From: Geoglobus acetivorans
GTDB lineage: Archaea; Halobacteriota; Archaeoglobi; Archaeoglobales; Archaeoglobaceae
NCBI RefSeq assembly: GCF_000789255.1
Contig: NZ_CP009552.1
Span: forward strand, 1,796,816-1,860,815
Direction of reading: 5' to 3'
Length of the DNA: 64,000 bases
The position numbers and the translations under genes are program-made. The notes beneath the pieces were generated by a model. That model searched no databases, was not told the DNA's origin, and saw nothing but the letters and a program-made list of their open reading frames with translations. This document shows, in pieces, positions 22,507 to 32,024 of the stretch (positions within the stretch are counted from its first letter, which is position 1; each line of letters opens with the position of its first letter).

Positions 22507-24849
22507 ATGAAAAAAGCTGGGTTTATAGTGTTGTTGGCGGCGTTGTTGTTAGCGACAATTCTTCCGGCTGTCGCAGAGGTACTGCCAAACGATGGATACG
22601 CAAATGATATTCAGGTATATGCAATGTCCAACGAGGAGACTGCCATAGTATCTGTAGCTAATGGAGAGTACGACATCTTCCTGTTTTCAAGGCCTTCAGG
22701 TGCTTACAAAGACCTCGATCCATCGATACTTGACAATCTTGAGCTGATAAGGTCTGCATCGGTTTACGCTGAACTTACACTCAACCCTGTGCACGATGAG
22801 GGGGACCTTCCTATAATTACAGTTGGAGACAAGGTGTATCTGAACCCATTTGCTATCAGAGAGGTACGATATGCGGTCAACTGGCTCATAAGCAGGGAAC
22901 ACATCGTCCAGAACATTTATCAGGGATCTGGAGCAGTTCAGTATGGTGCATTCAACACATTCTACCCGTTCAACGAGAAGATGAAGGATCTCTACAACGC
23001 ACTTGGTCTCACACCTGAAGGCAATGAGGAGCTTGCAATTCAGATGATTGATGATGCAATGAACAAGGCAGCACAGAAGCTTGCTGAGGCAGGATACACA
23101 CTTGAAAAGAAGGATGGAAAGTGGTACTTCAATGGCGAGCCTGTGGTCATAAAGGGTATCTCGAGAGTTGAGGATGAGAGAAAGGATGTTGGAACCTACT
23201 TTGCATCAGTCCTTGAGAAGGCAGGATTCACCGTCCAGAATAACATCTGGGACAGAAAGAAAGCCATTCAGGCCGTGTATCTGACCGATCCAAAGAACTA
23301 TGAGTGGAACTACTACACGGGTGGTTGGGTTGCTGAGGCCGCAGAAGCATGGCCGGAAACCGAACTGCCGCAGTTCTATTCATCTTGGTACTGGGGCCTT
23401 CCGGGTATCGTCGGATGGCAGCACACGCCAACAGTTACAGTCAAAGACCTGATTGATACAATTGGTGGTGCTGATAAGATTCAGCTTAACTACTACAAGG
23501 GCGATAAGCTCAACGAAATCCTGGACTTCACAGTGGATGACATAACTATGCTGCTCGTGAATGGTAAACTGGAGAAGGACAACAAGACCTACACTCTCGA
23601 GAATGTTGATCAGTACTGGGATCTGCAGAAACTCGGGCTGGGACTCGGTATAATGGATTCCGTCAGGGTTTTCACGATCTCTCAGACAGAGTACTTCCCC
23701 GTGAACAAGGACAGAGTTAATGTCAACGCAATGATGGTCGATCCCGTCAGCGGCCTCTATACGAGAAACGCTCTGCTCACCGCACAGACATCCGATAGAA
23801 TTCTCAAGGTCATCGAGTACTCCTCGACCGGTGCGCTCTTCATGAGCGCATTCAACCCGATTGGAAGCGACGACATCTATGCGATGCTCATCTGGAGGCT
23901 TATAACATCTCCTGCACTCTGGCTCGACCAGAACGGTGTCTATCAGCCTGTCAAGCTGGAGTACAAGGTTGAGAAAGGCGAGTTCCAGGTGCCAGCAGAT
24001 GCTGTTGTTTACAACTCGACAACCGATCAGTGGGAACCTGCCAAGGGTGGCACTGCGAAGGTTAGAGTCACCTACAAGGTCCTCGACTGGGGCAAGTGGC
24101 ACAATGGTGAGCCTGTAACGCCAGCAGATCTGAAGTACTACATAGCATTCATGAAGGAGTGGAGCACACAGGACGGCGAGAACGATACATATTATGATGA
24201 GAGCCTTGAGGCAAATGCAGAAGTCTTCAACAACATAGAGGGTATCGTCTTCACGGATGATGGCTACGTGGTCTACGGCAACTACGCGCATGTTGTTGCC
24301 GACGACCTCACGGCAAGCTACTATGCATTCTTCCCAGACCTGCCATGGGAACTCTGGTACGTCATGGGCGAGATGGTAGCAAACGGATATGCTGACCAGA
24401 AATGGTCATTCAGTGAAGCATCCGAGGGAGTTAACCAGATAGACATGCTGCTCAAAGACCATGTTGATCAGATAAAGAGCGCACTTGAGGAAATGAAGGG
24501 CAAGATTCCATCCGCACTTCAGGGAGTGGTTTCAGCAGACGAGGCGGCAAAGAGATATGATGCTGACATCAAGTTCATTGACACCTACGGACATGCGGTT
24601 ATAAGCAACGGTCCGTACTTCATTGCAAAGTATGATCCAGAGTCCCTGTACATTGAGCTGAAGAGCATGAATCCAAAGCCTGTGGAGACACCGACTCCTG
24701 TTTCAACCCCAACAGAACAGCCAGCAAAGACTGAAACTCCTGCAACAACACCAACCAAGGAAGAAAAGTCAACACCAGGCTTTGAGGCAGTATTCGCACT
24801 GGCAGGGCTTCTGGCCGTAGCATACGTCGCCAGAAGAAGGGCCAGGTGA
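22507..24849 (+). CDS. Peptide/oligopeptide ABC transporter substrate-binding protein with PGF-CTERM anchor
   Basis: 780-aa extracellular solute-binding protein of family 5 (dipeptide/oligopeptide/nickel type). Signal peptide at residues ~3-24, followed by a large two-lobed domain with phrases such as IREVRYAVNWLISREHIVQ and KWHNGEPVTPADLKYYIAF. The C-terminus has a Pro/Thr/Glu-rich linker (TPTPVSTPTEQPAKTETP), then STPGFEAVFALAGLLAVAYV and RRRAR: the PGF-CTERM signal processed by archaeosortase A and linked to a lipid. It captures peptides outside the cell and hands them to the permeases encoded next. Unusually large for the family (typically 520-600 aa). ATG 22507 has a strong ribosome site. 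Confidence 0.88.
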   Translation: MKKAGFIVLLAALLLATILPAVAEVLPNDGYANDIQVYAMSNEETAIVSVANGEYDIFLFSRPSGAYKDLDPSILDNLELIRSASVYAELTLNPVHDEGDLPIITVGDKVYLNPFAIREVRYAVNWLISREHIVQNIYQGSGAVQYGAFNTFYPFNEKMKDLYNALGLTPEGNEELAIQMIDDAMNKAAQKLAEAGYTLEKKDGKWYFNGEPVVIKGISRVEDERKDVGTYFASVLEKAGFTVQNNIWDRKKAIQAVYLTDPKNYEWNYYTGGWVAEAAEAWPETELPQFYSSWYWGLPGIVGWQHTPTVTVKDLIDTIGGADKIQLNYYKGDKLNEILDFTVDDITMLLVNGKLEKDNKTYTLENVDQYWDLQKLGLGLGIMDSVRVFTISQTEYFPVNKDRVNVNAMMVDPVSGLYTRNALLTAQTSDRILKVIEYSSTGALFMSAFNPIGSDDIYAMLIWRLITSPALWLDQNGVYQPVKLEYKVEKGEFQVPADAVVYNSTTDQWEPAKGGTAKVRVTYKVLDWGKWHNGEPVTPADLKYYIAFMKEWSTQDGENDTYYDESLEANAEVFNNIEGIVFTDDGYVVYGNYAHVVADDLTASYYAFFPDLPWELWYVMGEMVANGYADQKWSFSEASEGVNQIDMLLKDHVDQIKSALEEMKGKIPSALQGVVSADEAAKRYDADIKFIDTYGHAVISNGPYFIAKYDPESLYIELKSMNPKPVETPTPVSTPTEQPAKTETPATTPTKEEKSTPGFEAVFALAGLLAVAYVARRRAR

Positions 24850-24866
24850 TTAAAGAATTTTCAAAA

Positions 24867-24895
24867 TTTTTTATTTTTATTAATAAATTTTTGCG
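24867..24895 (+). terminator. T-rich tract, possible transcription terminator after the binding-protein gene
   Basis: TTTTTTATTTTT begins 17 bp after the binding-protein stop. Archaeal RNA polymerase terminates at such T-runs. Partial termination here would give more binding protein than permease; the permease gene has its own TATA-like AAAATTTTAAAAAC at ~24913-24926. Confidence 0.4.
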
Positions 24896-24948
24896 AATGT
24901 CCGTACCGTCAAAAATTTTAAAAACAATCTACAAAAAAAGGTGGGGCA

Positions 24949-25992
24949 ATGAGCTTTGCCAGATATCTTGGAATCAGAATTTTTAATGCTTTATTAGTGC
25001 TAATATTTGTCACATTTGTTGTATCGATTCTGTTTGTCAAAGTTGCAGAGGATGATGCGAAAACGAGGATTGCTGAAGTAATAAACAATGAGGCAAGGAA
25101 CCCGGCAATTTTAAGGCTTAAGGCAAGTGATCCAGAGGCATTTGAAAAATGGAAAAGCAATAGAGAAGAACAGCTGAGGAGGGAATTTGAGCTGGATAAA
25201 CCCTTCTGGGAGAGGGTGATATCCAAAACGAAAAATACTCTGCTGCTTAAGTTTGGAAACGCAAGAAGCCCGGTATTTGGTGAGATAAAGGTTTCAAAAA
25301 TTATTGAAAAAGCAATTCCAAGAACGGTTCTACTTTTCACAACTGCCCAGATAATTATAACTTTTATTGGTCTGCTTCTTGGAATAAAGGCAGCTCAAAA
25401 GGCTGGCAAGTTTGTGGACAAGCTTTTATCGGTTCTTGCCATGCTCACCGCAAGCCTCCCGATGTGGTGGGTGGGTATGGTCTTCATTCTTGCATTTTCA
25501 TTCCAGCTTGGGATATTCCCTGCTTCCAGCCTTCCAAATCCCAATTTGGAGGGCTTTGCATACTATAAAGATCTGCTATGGAGAATGGTTCTTCCTCTGA
25601 TAACCGTTGTATTTGTCAGTTTTGGAGGATGGGCATATACAACGAGGAATATAATGATCAGCACCATGCATGAGGATTTTATAACTGTTGCAAGGGCCAA
25701 AGGTGTTCCGGAAAACAGAGTTATATACGGACATGCTCTCAAGGCGGCATCACCACCCATCGTTACCAACGTTATTATCGGTCTTCTCGGATCATTGGGT
25801 GGAGCCATAATCACCGAGGCAGTGTTCAACTGGCCCGGTATGGGAAGGCTGTACTGGGTGGCTTTGCAGCAGAGCGAGGTCAATCTGCTCATGGGCGTAA
25901 CTTACGTCACGGTTGCGCTCTTCCTGGCTTCCATGATAATTGCCGATGTGATTTACGGCTATCTGGACCCGAGAGTGAGGGTTGGTAGGTGA
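24949..25992 (+). CDS. Peptide ABC transporter permease (DppB family)
   Basis: 347-aa inner permease subunit. N-terminal TM (~10-32), an extracytoplasmic helical region of ~100 residues containing ELDKPFWERV, then the conserved core with five helices and the EAA-type coupling loop (TVARAKGVPENRVIYGHAL) that contacts the ATPases. Family signatures include AIITEAVFNWPGMGRLYW. Forms the transmembrane channel with the DppC-type subunit. ATG 24949 follows an AAGGTGGGG ribosome site. Followed by dppC 7 bp downstream. Confidence 0.9.
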   Translation: MSFARYLGIRIFNALLVLIFVTFVVSILFVKVAEDDAKTRIAEVINNEARNPAILRLKASDPEAFEKWKSNREEQLRREFELDKPFWERVISKTKNTLLLKFGNARSPVFGEIKVSKIIEKAIPRTVLLFTTAQIIITFIGLLLGIKAAQKAGKFVDKLLSVLAMLTASLPMWWVGMVFILAFSFQLGIFPASSLPNPNLEGFAYYKDLLWRMVLPLITVVFVSFGGWAYTTRNIMISTMHEDFITVARAKGVPENRVIYGHALKAASPPIVTNVIIGLLGSLGGAIITEAVFNWPGMGRLYWVALQQSEVNLLMGVTYVTVALFLASMIIADVIYGYLDPRVRVGR

Positions 25993-25999
25993 TCAGGCA

Positions 26000-27427
26000 A
26001 TGAGGCTCGAAGACGTCGTTGACAGCGCAAAAGATTTCCTGCATGAATTCAGGTATCAAAAGGGAGGAATTCTGGGGTTTATTTTGCTTCTTCTCCTTAT
26101 TCTGGCTGCGGTTTTTGCTCCAAACATCACTTCGCCTGATGTACCTGAGAGATGGTCAAAAGAGTTCTGGGTTGAAAACCCTCCGAATGTTCCGCCTACC
26201 TGGATAAACTATTTTTCGTCGAAGAAACTGGCCCCCCATGAGATTCTCTCTCTGGATGACATGCAGGTGGAGAAGCTTGATGGTGGGGGAGTGCTGCTCA
26301 GGATTGTGTACACAAACACGTATGATGTCCCTCCAAAGGACATAATTCTGCAGGGTTTTAATGTGTCCTCTTCCGATGCGAGAAATAAACCGCTGATGAC
26401 GATCACTCTGAAAAGGCCGGATGGTAGCGAGGTCGTCCTCCTTGAAGACAGAAGGGTCTCCTCCAATACAGTGATTCAGATAGCGACGAATACCGAGGTG
26501 AGAAAAAACGTATTTGAGTGGGCAAAAAAAGTTTCTGGAGCAAAACTGTCTCCTTCGGAAGAAATAAAGCTTCAGGCATTGATGGACACAATGAAAATTC
26601 TGTTTGGTAAAGCGGATGAAAATATATTCGAAGGAACGTCTCCCCTGCACGGAGATTACGTATTTGAGGTGAAAATAACGTATCAGGATGGAGACAACTC
26701 TCTTGATCTCTCCAACTTAACAGCAATCTTTTCTGGAAGGACCTATGGGTTGATGGGGACTGATAGCAAGGGTAGAGATATCTGGGCCGGACTTGTGTGG
26801 GGTACGAGAGTGTCTCTGTCGGTTGGCATTGCGGTCGCTGTGCTGAGCGTCCTTATCGGGATTGTTTACGGTGTTGCAAGTGCATACTTCGGAGGGTGGA
26901 AAGACGAGGTCCTGCAGAGATTTAACGAGTTCATGTTCTCCATGCCGGTACTGCCAATACTGATTTTGCTGGGAGCCTATCTGGGCCATGTGGCTCTCTC
27001 CCAGATCGTTCTGCTTCTGGTGCTTTTTGGATGGGTCGGTGTTGCAAAGGTTGCGAGGAGTATGGCACTTCAGATAAAGGAACAGACCTTCGTTGAAGCT
27101 GCAAGGGCCTTGGGTGCTGGCTCAGGAAGAGTTGTCTTCAAGCACATAATGCCGCAGATAATGCCCTATGCGTTCTCTCAGATGGCTCTTTCTGTTCCGT
27201 ATGCAGTTATGACTGAAGCTGCCCTGAGCTTCCTTGGCATTGGTGATCCGACGGCAGTAACTTGGGGACAGATGCTTTACGATGCTCAGAACGCTGGAGC
27301 CACAATAAATGGATACTGGTGGTGGGTGATTCCTCCGGGCCTGGCGATTGCACTGGTTGGACTGGCTTTCGTGCTGATTGGCGTTGCGCTGGACAGGATA
27401 CTGAATCCGAGGATGAGGACACTGTGA
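26000..27427 (+). CDS. Peptide ABC transporter permease (DppC family)
   Basis: 475-aa permease. After the first TM (~23-40) comes an extracytoplasmic insertion of ~200 residues (about 45-245) absent from short bacterial DppC proteins; it is beta-rich and could dock the large binding protein. The core then shows [20 protein letters not shown], the EAA loop [20 protein letters not shown] and [17 protein letters not shown], all standard for DppC. ATG 26000 is used with a GGTGATC ribosome site; the TTG at 25982 lies in dppB. The next gene starts 10 bp after the stop. Confidence 0.9.
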   Translation: MRLEDVVDSAKDFLHEFRYQKGGILGFILLLLLILAAVFAPNITSPDVPERWSKEFWVENPPNVPPTWINYFSSKKLAPHEILSLDDMQVEKLDGGGVLLRIVYTNTYDVPPKDIILQGFNVSSSDARNKPLMTITLKRPDGSEVVLLEDRRVSSNTVIQIATNTEVRKNVFEWAKKVSGAKLSPSEEIKLQALMDTMKILFGKADENIFEGTSPLHGDYVFEVKITYQDGDNSLDLSNLTAIFSGRTYGLMGTDSKGRDIWAGLVWGTRVSLSVGIAVAVLSVLIGIVYGVASAYFGGWKDEVLQRFNEFMFSMPVLPILILLGAYLGHVALSQIVLLLVLFGWVGVAKVARSMALQIKEQTFVEAARALGAGSGRVVFKHIMPQIMPYAFSQMALSVPYAVMTEAALSFLGIGDPTAVTWGQMLYDAQNAGATINGYWWWVIPPGLAIALVGLAFVLIGVALDRILNPRMRTL

Positions 27428-27437
27428 GGTGTTGAAG

Positions 27438-28393
27438 ATGCTGCTTGAGGTTAACAATCTACGAACTCACTTCTTCACAACGCGAGGTGTTGTCAGAGGA
27501 GTGGACGGTGTGAGTTTTACCCTTGAAAAGGGAAATGTTCTGGGTCTTGCCGGTGAAAGTGGGTGTGGAAAATCGACTCTCGGTTATTCGCTCATAAGGC
27601 TTGTTCCGCCTCCCGGAAAAATTGTGGGGGGAGAATTGAACTTGATGGTATTGAACTGGCTTCGATGAACGAAAATGAATTCAGGAAGGAGATCAGGTGG
27701 AAAAGGATATCCATGGTGTTTCAGGGAGCCATGAACGCTCTGAATCCCGTTTACACTATTGGTTATCAGATGATGGAACCTTTCAGGTATCACACCGATA
27801 CTCCTGAAAACGAAGCCAAAGAAATCATTGCGAAATATCTCGAGTATGTTGGCCTTGACCCTGAAATCGTGAATAGATATCCCCATGAGCTTAGTGGCGG
27901 GATGAAGCAGAGAGTGATGATTGCAATGGCTCTCCTCCTCGAGCCCGATCTGGTCATCGCAGATGAACCCACAACGGCTCTCGACGTCATTGTTCAGGCT
28001 CAGATAATCAATCTTCTGAAGAAACTGAAAAAGGACCTTGGGATATCGCTCATTTTCATCACACATGATCTGAGCATTCTGGCAGAGGTTTCTGACAGAA
28101 TTGCAATAATGTATGCCGGAAAGATTGTGGAGATTGGAGACAGTGACCGAATTTACAAGGATCCAAAACACCCTTACACTCAGAAACTGCTCGCAGCCAT
28201 TCCGAGAGTCCACGAGAAAGTTGAAAAGCTGGAGTTCATTCCGGGTGCCCCGCCAAATCTGGCAAACCCTCCCTCTGGATGCCGGTTCCATCCCAGATGC
28301 CCATATGCGAGCAGGATATGCAGGGAAAAGGAACCGGAGAGGACGATTCTCAGTGATGGGCGGGAGGTTTACTGTCATAATGTTTCAGGGTGA
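27438..28393 (+). CDS. Peptide ABC transporter ATPase (DppD family), interrupted by a -1 frameshift
   Basis: Cytoplasmic ATPase subunit. The first frame gives [13 protein letters not shown] and Walker [14 protein letters not shown], then leaves the family alignment after PPPGKIVGG; the -1 frame continues it with [18 protein letters not shown]-loop [13 protein letters not shown], signature [10 protein letters not shown], Walker [13 protein letters not shown], the H-loop THDLS and the oligopeptide-specific C-terminal Cys-rich [15 protein letters not shown]. The join lies at the G6 run 27626-27631 (G GGG GGA). Reading one base twice gives 318 aa, the normal DppD length. Either programmed/transcriptional slippage, a real mutation, or a homopolymer sequencing error. 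Confidence 0.85.
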
Positions 28394-28398
28394 TCATT

Positions 28399-29409
28399 AT
28401 GGGACAGAATGTGGAGCTGAAGGTCGAGGGACTGAAAAAGTACTTCCCTGTTAAAAGGGGGATAAAAAGTGTACTGAAAAGAGAACCTCCCAGATTTGTC
28501 AGGGCTGTGGATGGGATTTCGTTTGAAATAAGAAAGCAGCAAATTTTTGCCCTTGTTGGCGAATCGGGCTGCGGAAAAACAACAACAGGAAAGCTGATAA
28601 TGAAACTTATCGAACCGACAGAAGGAAGGATTTTTCTCAGAGGGAAGGATGTATCTCATCTCAAATCGAAAGATGAGGTACTGAAATACAGAAAGACGGT
28701 TCAGATGATATATCAGGATCCTTTTTCATCCATCAATCCGAGATTCAGGGTATATGATGTTCTGGAAGAGCCCCTTATAATCCACGGAGTGGGCGGTAGC
28801 AGGTCAGAAAGGGAGGAACTCATACACAGAGCGCTTGAGCTGGTGAGGCTGACACCTCCAGATGAGTTCGTGAGCAGATTTCCTCACATGCTCAGCGGAG
28901 GACAGAGACAGAGAGTTGCGATTGCGAGAGCGATAATTCTGAATCCCGAGTTTGTGGTTGCAGATGAGCCGGTTTCCATGCTTGACGTTTCAATCAGGGC
29001 TGAAATTCTTGAGCTTATGAGGAAGCTGAGAAACGATCTCGGTCTGACCTATCTCTACATCACTCACGACCTCTCAACGGCAAGATACTTCTCAGACTGG
29101 ATTGGGGTGATGTATCTCGGCAGGATAATCGAGATGGGAGAGGTTGACAGGGTGATAGACAATCCGCTACATCCGTATACAAAGGCGCTGCTTGAAGCAG
29201 TTCCGGAGCCTGACCCCGGAAGGAAGGATATTATCAAAATGCTCCCCATAAAGGGTGAGGTTCCAAGTGCCATCAATATTCCTCCAGGATGCAGATTCCA
29301 CCCCAGGTGCATCCATGCAAAAGAAGGTCTGTGTGATGTTAAACACCCAGAAACTATTGAATTTGAGAAGAATCATTACGTTGAGTGCCATCTTGCCGGG
29401 AGCGTATGA
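28399..29409 (+). CDS. Peptide ABC transporter ATPase (DppF family)
   Basis: 336-aa second ATPase of the importer. Seen: Walker [14 protein letters not shown]-loop MIYQDPFSSINPR, signature MLSGGQRQRVAIARA, Walker B FVVADEPVSMLDVS, H-loop ITHDLSTARY, and the oligopeptide C-terminal extension with [16 protein letters not shown], whose cysteines bind an FeS cluster in some homologues. It would heterodimerise with the DppD subunit. ATG 28399 is preferred; GTG 28390 overlaps the dppD end. Its last codons overlap the following small membrane gene (ATGA). Confidence 0.93.
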   Translation: MGQNVELKVEGLKKYFPVKRGIKSVLKREPPRFVRAVDGISFEIRKQQIFALVGESGCGKTTTGKLIMKLIEPTEGRIFLRGKDVSHLKSKDEVLKYRKTVQMIYQDPFSSINPRFRVYDVLEEPLIIHGVGGSRSEREELIHRALELVRLTPPDEFVSRFPHMLSGGQRQRVAIARAIILNPEFVVADEPVSMLDVSIRAEILELMRKLRNDLGLTYLYITHDLSTARYFSDWIGVMYLGRIIEMGEVDRVIDNPLHPYTKALLEAVPEPDPGRKDIIKMLPIKGEVPSAINIPPGCRFHPRCIHAKEGLCDVKHPETIEFEKNHYVECHLAGSV

Positions 29410-29882
29410 GCCTCAAAACCGACATCAGGAAATTTTTGAAACTTTTAAGATTTAGAGAGGTAAAAGTCGGATTGCTGATGCTTGTCTTTGCTGCGGTACT
29501 GGCACTGATTTCGATGTATCCATCTTACGTGGGTTTTTCTCTTTCCGGGAGCCTGGAAAAGCATGATGTGATGAGTGTAAATGAAATGCTACCTTCTGGA
29601 GATCTGAGGAGTGGTAAGGTTGTGCTGAGGTCAAATTACTCAAAGATTGTTATCTCCTCCACCAATGCCACTATTGAAGAAACTTTTACCGGGGAAAAGA
29701 TACTGGATCTCACCCAGTCCCGGCTCAAAATCTCTGTTGTTGAGGGTGCTGTAGACTATACCCTCACAGGAAGTGTTGTTAGGTATCCATATTCTCTCCT
29801 GGGATATCTGGCTTTAGTTCTGATGGTTTCAGGCTCGATAATCGCCAACATCGGGCTGATGAAAATATTTTCAGAGCTTTAA
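29406..29882 (+). CDS. Small two-TM membrane protein at end of peptide ABC operon
   Basis: 158-aa protein, family not recognised. A basic N-terminus (SLKTDIRKFLKLLRFREVK) precedes TM1 (~24-44), an extracytoplasmic beta-rich domain of about 80 residues follows, and TM2 (~125-150) ends the protein. Starts with ATG overlapping the dppF stop by 4 bp, so it is translated with the importer; it may be an accessory subunit. The gap to the convergent MATE gene is 18 bp. Confidence 0.65.
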   Translation: MSLKTDIRKFLKLLRFREVKVGLLMLVFAAVLALISMYPSYVGFSLSGSLEKHDVMSVNEMLPSGDLRSGKVVLRSNYSKIVISSTNATIEETFTGEKILDLTQSRLKISVVEGAVDYTLTGSVVRYPYSLLGYLALVLMVSGSIIANIGLMKIFSEL

Positions 29883-29900
29883 TCTGGTATTTGGGCTAAA

Positions 29901-31301
29901 TTACTGACTTTTAGCATGGTTTCCGACCACAGGTCTCGTCCAGTTGCCAAAAAGTATCCACCAGAGTGCTACTGCTCCAGTTATGTAATTGCTTATGGCC
30001 ATTCCAATCCACAAACCCTTAACGCCCAATCCTGCTGTAATCGCAAACAGATATGCCAGACTGTTCCTCAGAACCCAGAGCCTCAACAGCCCGAACAGCA
30101 TAACTGGCTTGGTATGTCCCGAGCCCCTCGCGATGGCTCTTGATGTGAGGTAAACTGTGAAGAAGATGACTGACGGACCCATTATCAATATAAAATCTGC
30201 AACCTGGTTTATAAGCTCCTCATCTCCCGGCGAAAATAGGGTTGCAACCTGATATCTGAACGGTATCAGCACGAGTATGCCGACAGCCATTATGGCTGAA
30301 CCGTAAACAGAAGTTCTCTTTGCGATGCTCCTGGCTCTCGTGTACATTCCGGCTCCGAGACTCTGCCCTATCATTGTGGATGTTGCTCCAAGCATTCCCG
30401 CTATGAATACATGGAACAGGCTCAGTAACCTGTCCGCAATTCCCCATGCTGCGAGAGGTGCGGATCCGAGGATGCTTATGATGTGAACAAGAATGACAAA
30501 ACCACTCGCCTCTCCTGCGGTCAGAGCAGAGATGGGATATCCTATTCTGGCAATCTGAACGATGAAGTCCCTGTCCGGTATGAGTGCACTGAGGGTCAGG
30601 TAATGGCCCTCAACGCCTTTCAGTGCAATATATGATATCGATACGGCGGCCACAATCAACTCACTGATCACAGTTGCTATTGCAGCACCCACTACCCCGA
30701 GAGCCTCAATCCCAAAATATCCGAATATGAATACCGGATCCAGTACGACGTTGATAATAACTCCAAGACTTCTGATCTTCAGTGGAGTCATCGTGTTTCC
30801 CGCGGCGGCATAAATTGCAGAAAAGCTCTCATAAATTGCGATGAAAGGTATGCCAAGCGAGATTATTCTGGCATAACCCGCAGCGTATTCGAGTGTGGTT
30901 TCCGGTACACCCACAACCGACAGAAATGTCCTAACAGCGAGGAAACTCACGGCAGCTATTGGTATGCCAAACATTATGGAGAGTGTAAGCACCTGACCTC
31001 CTGCCTTGGTTGCTCTGCTGTAATCGCCCATGCCCCAGTACTGCGATACAAGTGCAAGCCCCGCAGAGAACACACCTGCTGCAACAGAGACTATCAGCCA
31101 GATAACTGGCCAGGATGCACTTACAGATGCCAGAGCGTCTCTACCCACTCTTCCAAGCCAGTATATGTCTGCCATTGAATACATTATGTTCAGCGCTTCA
31201 CTCACTGCTATTGGCATTCCGAGCTTCACCATCACTTTCAGAATGCTGTCCTCGAGAACCCAGTTGTTTTTGCGTTCGCCGTCCGGTACGAATTCTCCCA
31301 C
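29901..31301 (-). CDS. MATE family efflux transporter
   Basis: 466-aa cation-coupled multidrug/toxin extrusion protein with 12 predicted helices in two six-helix bundles. Seen: ILKVMVKLGMPIAVSEALNIM at the N-terminus, MADIYWLGRVGRDALAS, and MIGQSLGAGMYTRARSIAKR in the second half, matching DinF/NorM-like archaeal members. Exports organic cations or metabolites. The open frame reaches 31421, but GTG 31301 (MGEFVPDGERKNNWVLEDS) is 27 bp downstream of a TTATATTTATTAAC box and gives the usual N-terminal length. Confidence 0.88.
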   Translation of the reverse strand: MGEFVPDGERKNNWVLEDSILKVMVKLGMPIAVSEALNIMYSMADIYWLGRVGRDALASVSASWPVIWLIVSVAAGVFSAGLALVSQYWGMGDYSRATKAGGQVLTLSIMFGIPIAAVSFLAVRTFLSVVGVPETTLEYAAGYARIISLGIPFIAIYESFSAIYAAAGNTMTPLKIRSLGVIINVVLDPVFIFGYFGIEALGVVGAAIATVISELIVAAVSISYIALKGVEGHYLTLSALIPDRDFIVQIARIGYPISALTAGEASGFVILVHIISILGSAPLAAWGIADRLLSLFHVFIAGMLGATSTMIGQSLGAGMYTRARSIAKRTSVYGSAIMAVGILVLIPFRYQVATLFSPGDEELINQVADFILIMGPSVIFFTVYLTSRAIARGSGHTKPVMLFGLLRLWVLRNSLAYLFAITAGLGVKGLWIGMAISNYITGAVALWWILFGNWTRPVVGNHAKSQ

Positions 31302-31320
31302 GAAAATTGAAAGTTGTCTG

Positions 31321-31334
31321 GTTAATAAATATAA
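31321..31334 (-). promoter_or_regulatory. TATA box of MATE transporter gene
   Basis: Minus-strand TTATATTTATTAAC centred ~27 bp upstream of the GTG at 31301, supporting that start. Confidence 0.5.
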
Positions 31335-31485
31335 TTGTTCTTCTATAATCAATTGAATTTTTGCAAACTGGCATATATCAAAATCTTCTCTTCTGTGCTG
31401 CATGCCGGGGTGTCGTTTCACGCCGGATGGTTGGGATAATCATTCTGACGAAACACTTTTCAAACTCTCGCGTGATTTCACTTCA

Positions 31486-31557
31486 GCCCCCGTAGGGTAG
31501 TGGATATCCTGAGGGTCTCCGGAACCCTCGACCCGGGTTCAATTCCCGGCGGGGGCG
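31486..31557 (+). tRNA. tRNA-Arg (anticodon CCG)
   Basis: 72-nt cloverleaf. Acceptor stem GCCCCCG pairs with CGGGGGC; discriminator G; no CCA encoded. Anticodon stem AGGGT/ACCCT with loop CTCCGGA, anticodon CCG reading CGG. T-arm CCGGG-TTCAATT-CCCGG is perfect. The D-arm (GGGT AGTGGATA TCCT) is weak: two G-C pairs, one G-U and a T-T mismatch, or a shifted alternative pairing. No intron seen. Reads plus strand, with an AT-rich region and a probable acquired island downstream. Confidence 0.9.
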
Positions 31558-31982
31558 TTGCTCAATAAATTATGGGTGCTCCTGACTACTTTGTTGGTTT
31601 GTGGAGCATCATCTCCGCCATTGTTCTGAAATTCATCCAGCCTTTTAGCTGATGGTTTGTTTTTTTTTGGTTTGATTCCCGAGCTGGTGTTCAAATTCCT
31701 CTTTAGTTACGGCTGTCCAAGCAATGTAATCCGAGGTTTGTTTTTTCGATTTGTTGTACGCATATTTTTCCCGCAGAAAATGAATAATGATTGCTTTGGC
31801 CAGGTGTGTGCTGGACATCTGGCAACTGTTTATTTTGAACCAGTTGGGTAGCATGTTTGAATTTTCTGGTTTTTTGTTATGCCATTATAATTATAATTTT
31901 ATTCCCGTTAATTTTTTAACAAGTATTTATTTTATTAAATTCTCCAACCATATTCTTCACCATATCGAACTAATTAGAAACG
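31558..31982. other. AT-rich spacer between tRNA-Arg and the secreted protease gene
   Basis: About 425 bp, markedly AT-richer than its surroundings, with long T tracts (e.g. 31663-31671). A 69-codon open frame on the minus strand (31645-31854) and a 26-codon frame from ATG 31572 have no recognisable features. No repeat of the tRNA 3' end was seen, so no att site can be claimed. Looks like decayed or foreign DNA. Confidence 0.4.
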
Positions 31983-31990
31983 TTTAAATA
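31983..31990 (+). promoter_or_regulatory. TATA box of secreted protease/transglutaminase-like gene pair
   Basis: TTTAAATA; transcription would start near 32013, leaving a short leader with GGTGA before the ATG at 32025. Confidence 0.5.
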
Positions 31991-32024
31991 TGATGAATTT
32001 CACACTTTGAAAAATCGGGTGAAG

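Noticed and set aside
23380..24291. 303-codon open frame antisense to the peptide-binding protein gene
   Set aside because: Shadow of a strongly coding gene on the other strand; no ribosome site or recognisable protein features.
27584..28378. 264-codon antisense open frame across dppD
   Set aside because: Overlaps a conserved ABC ATPase whose motifs are clear on the plus strand.
31645..31854. 69-codon minus-strand ORF and overlapping plus-strand ORF in the AT-rich spacer
   Set aside because: No promoter, ribosome site or recognisable motif; composition is spacer-like. Not listed as a gene.
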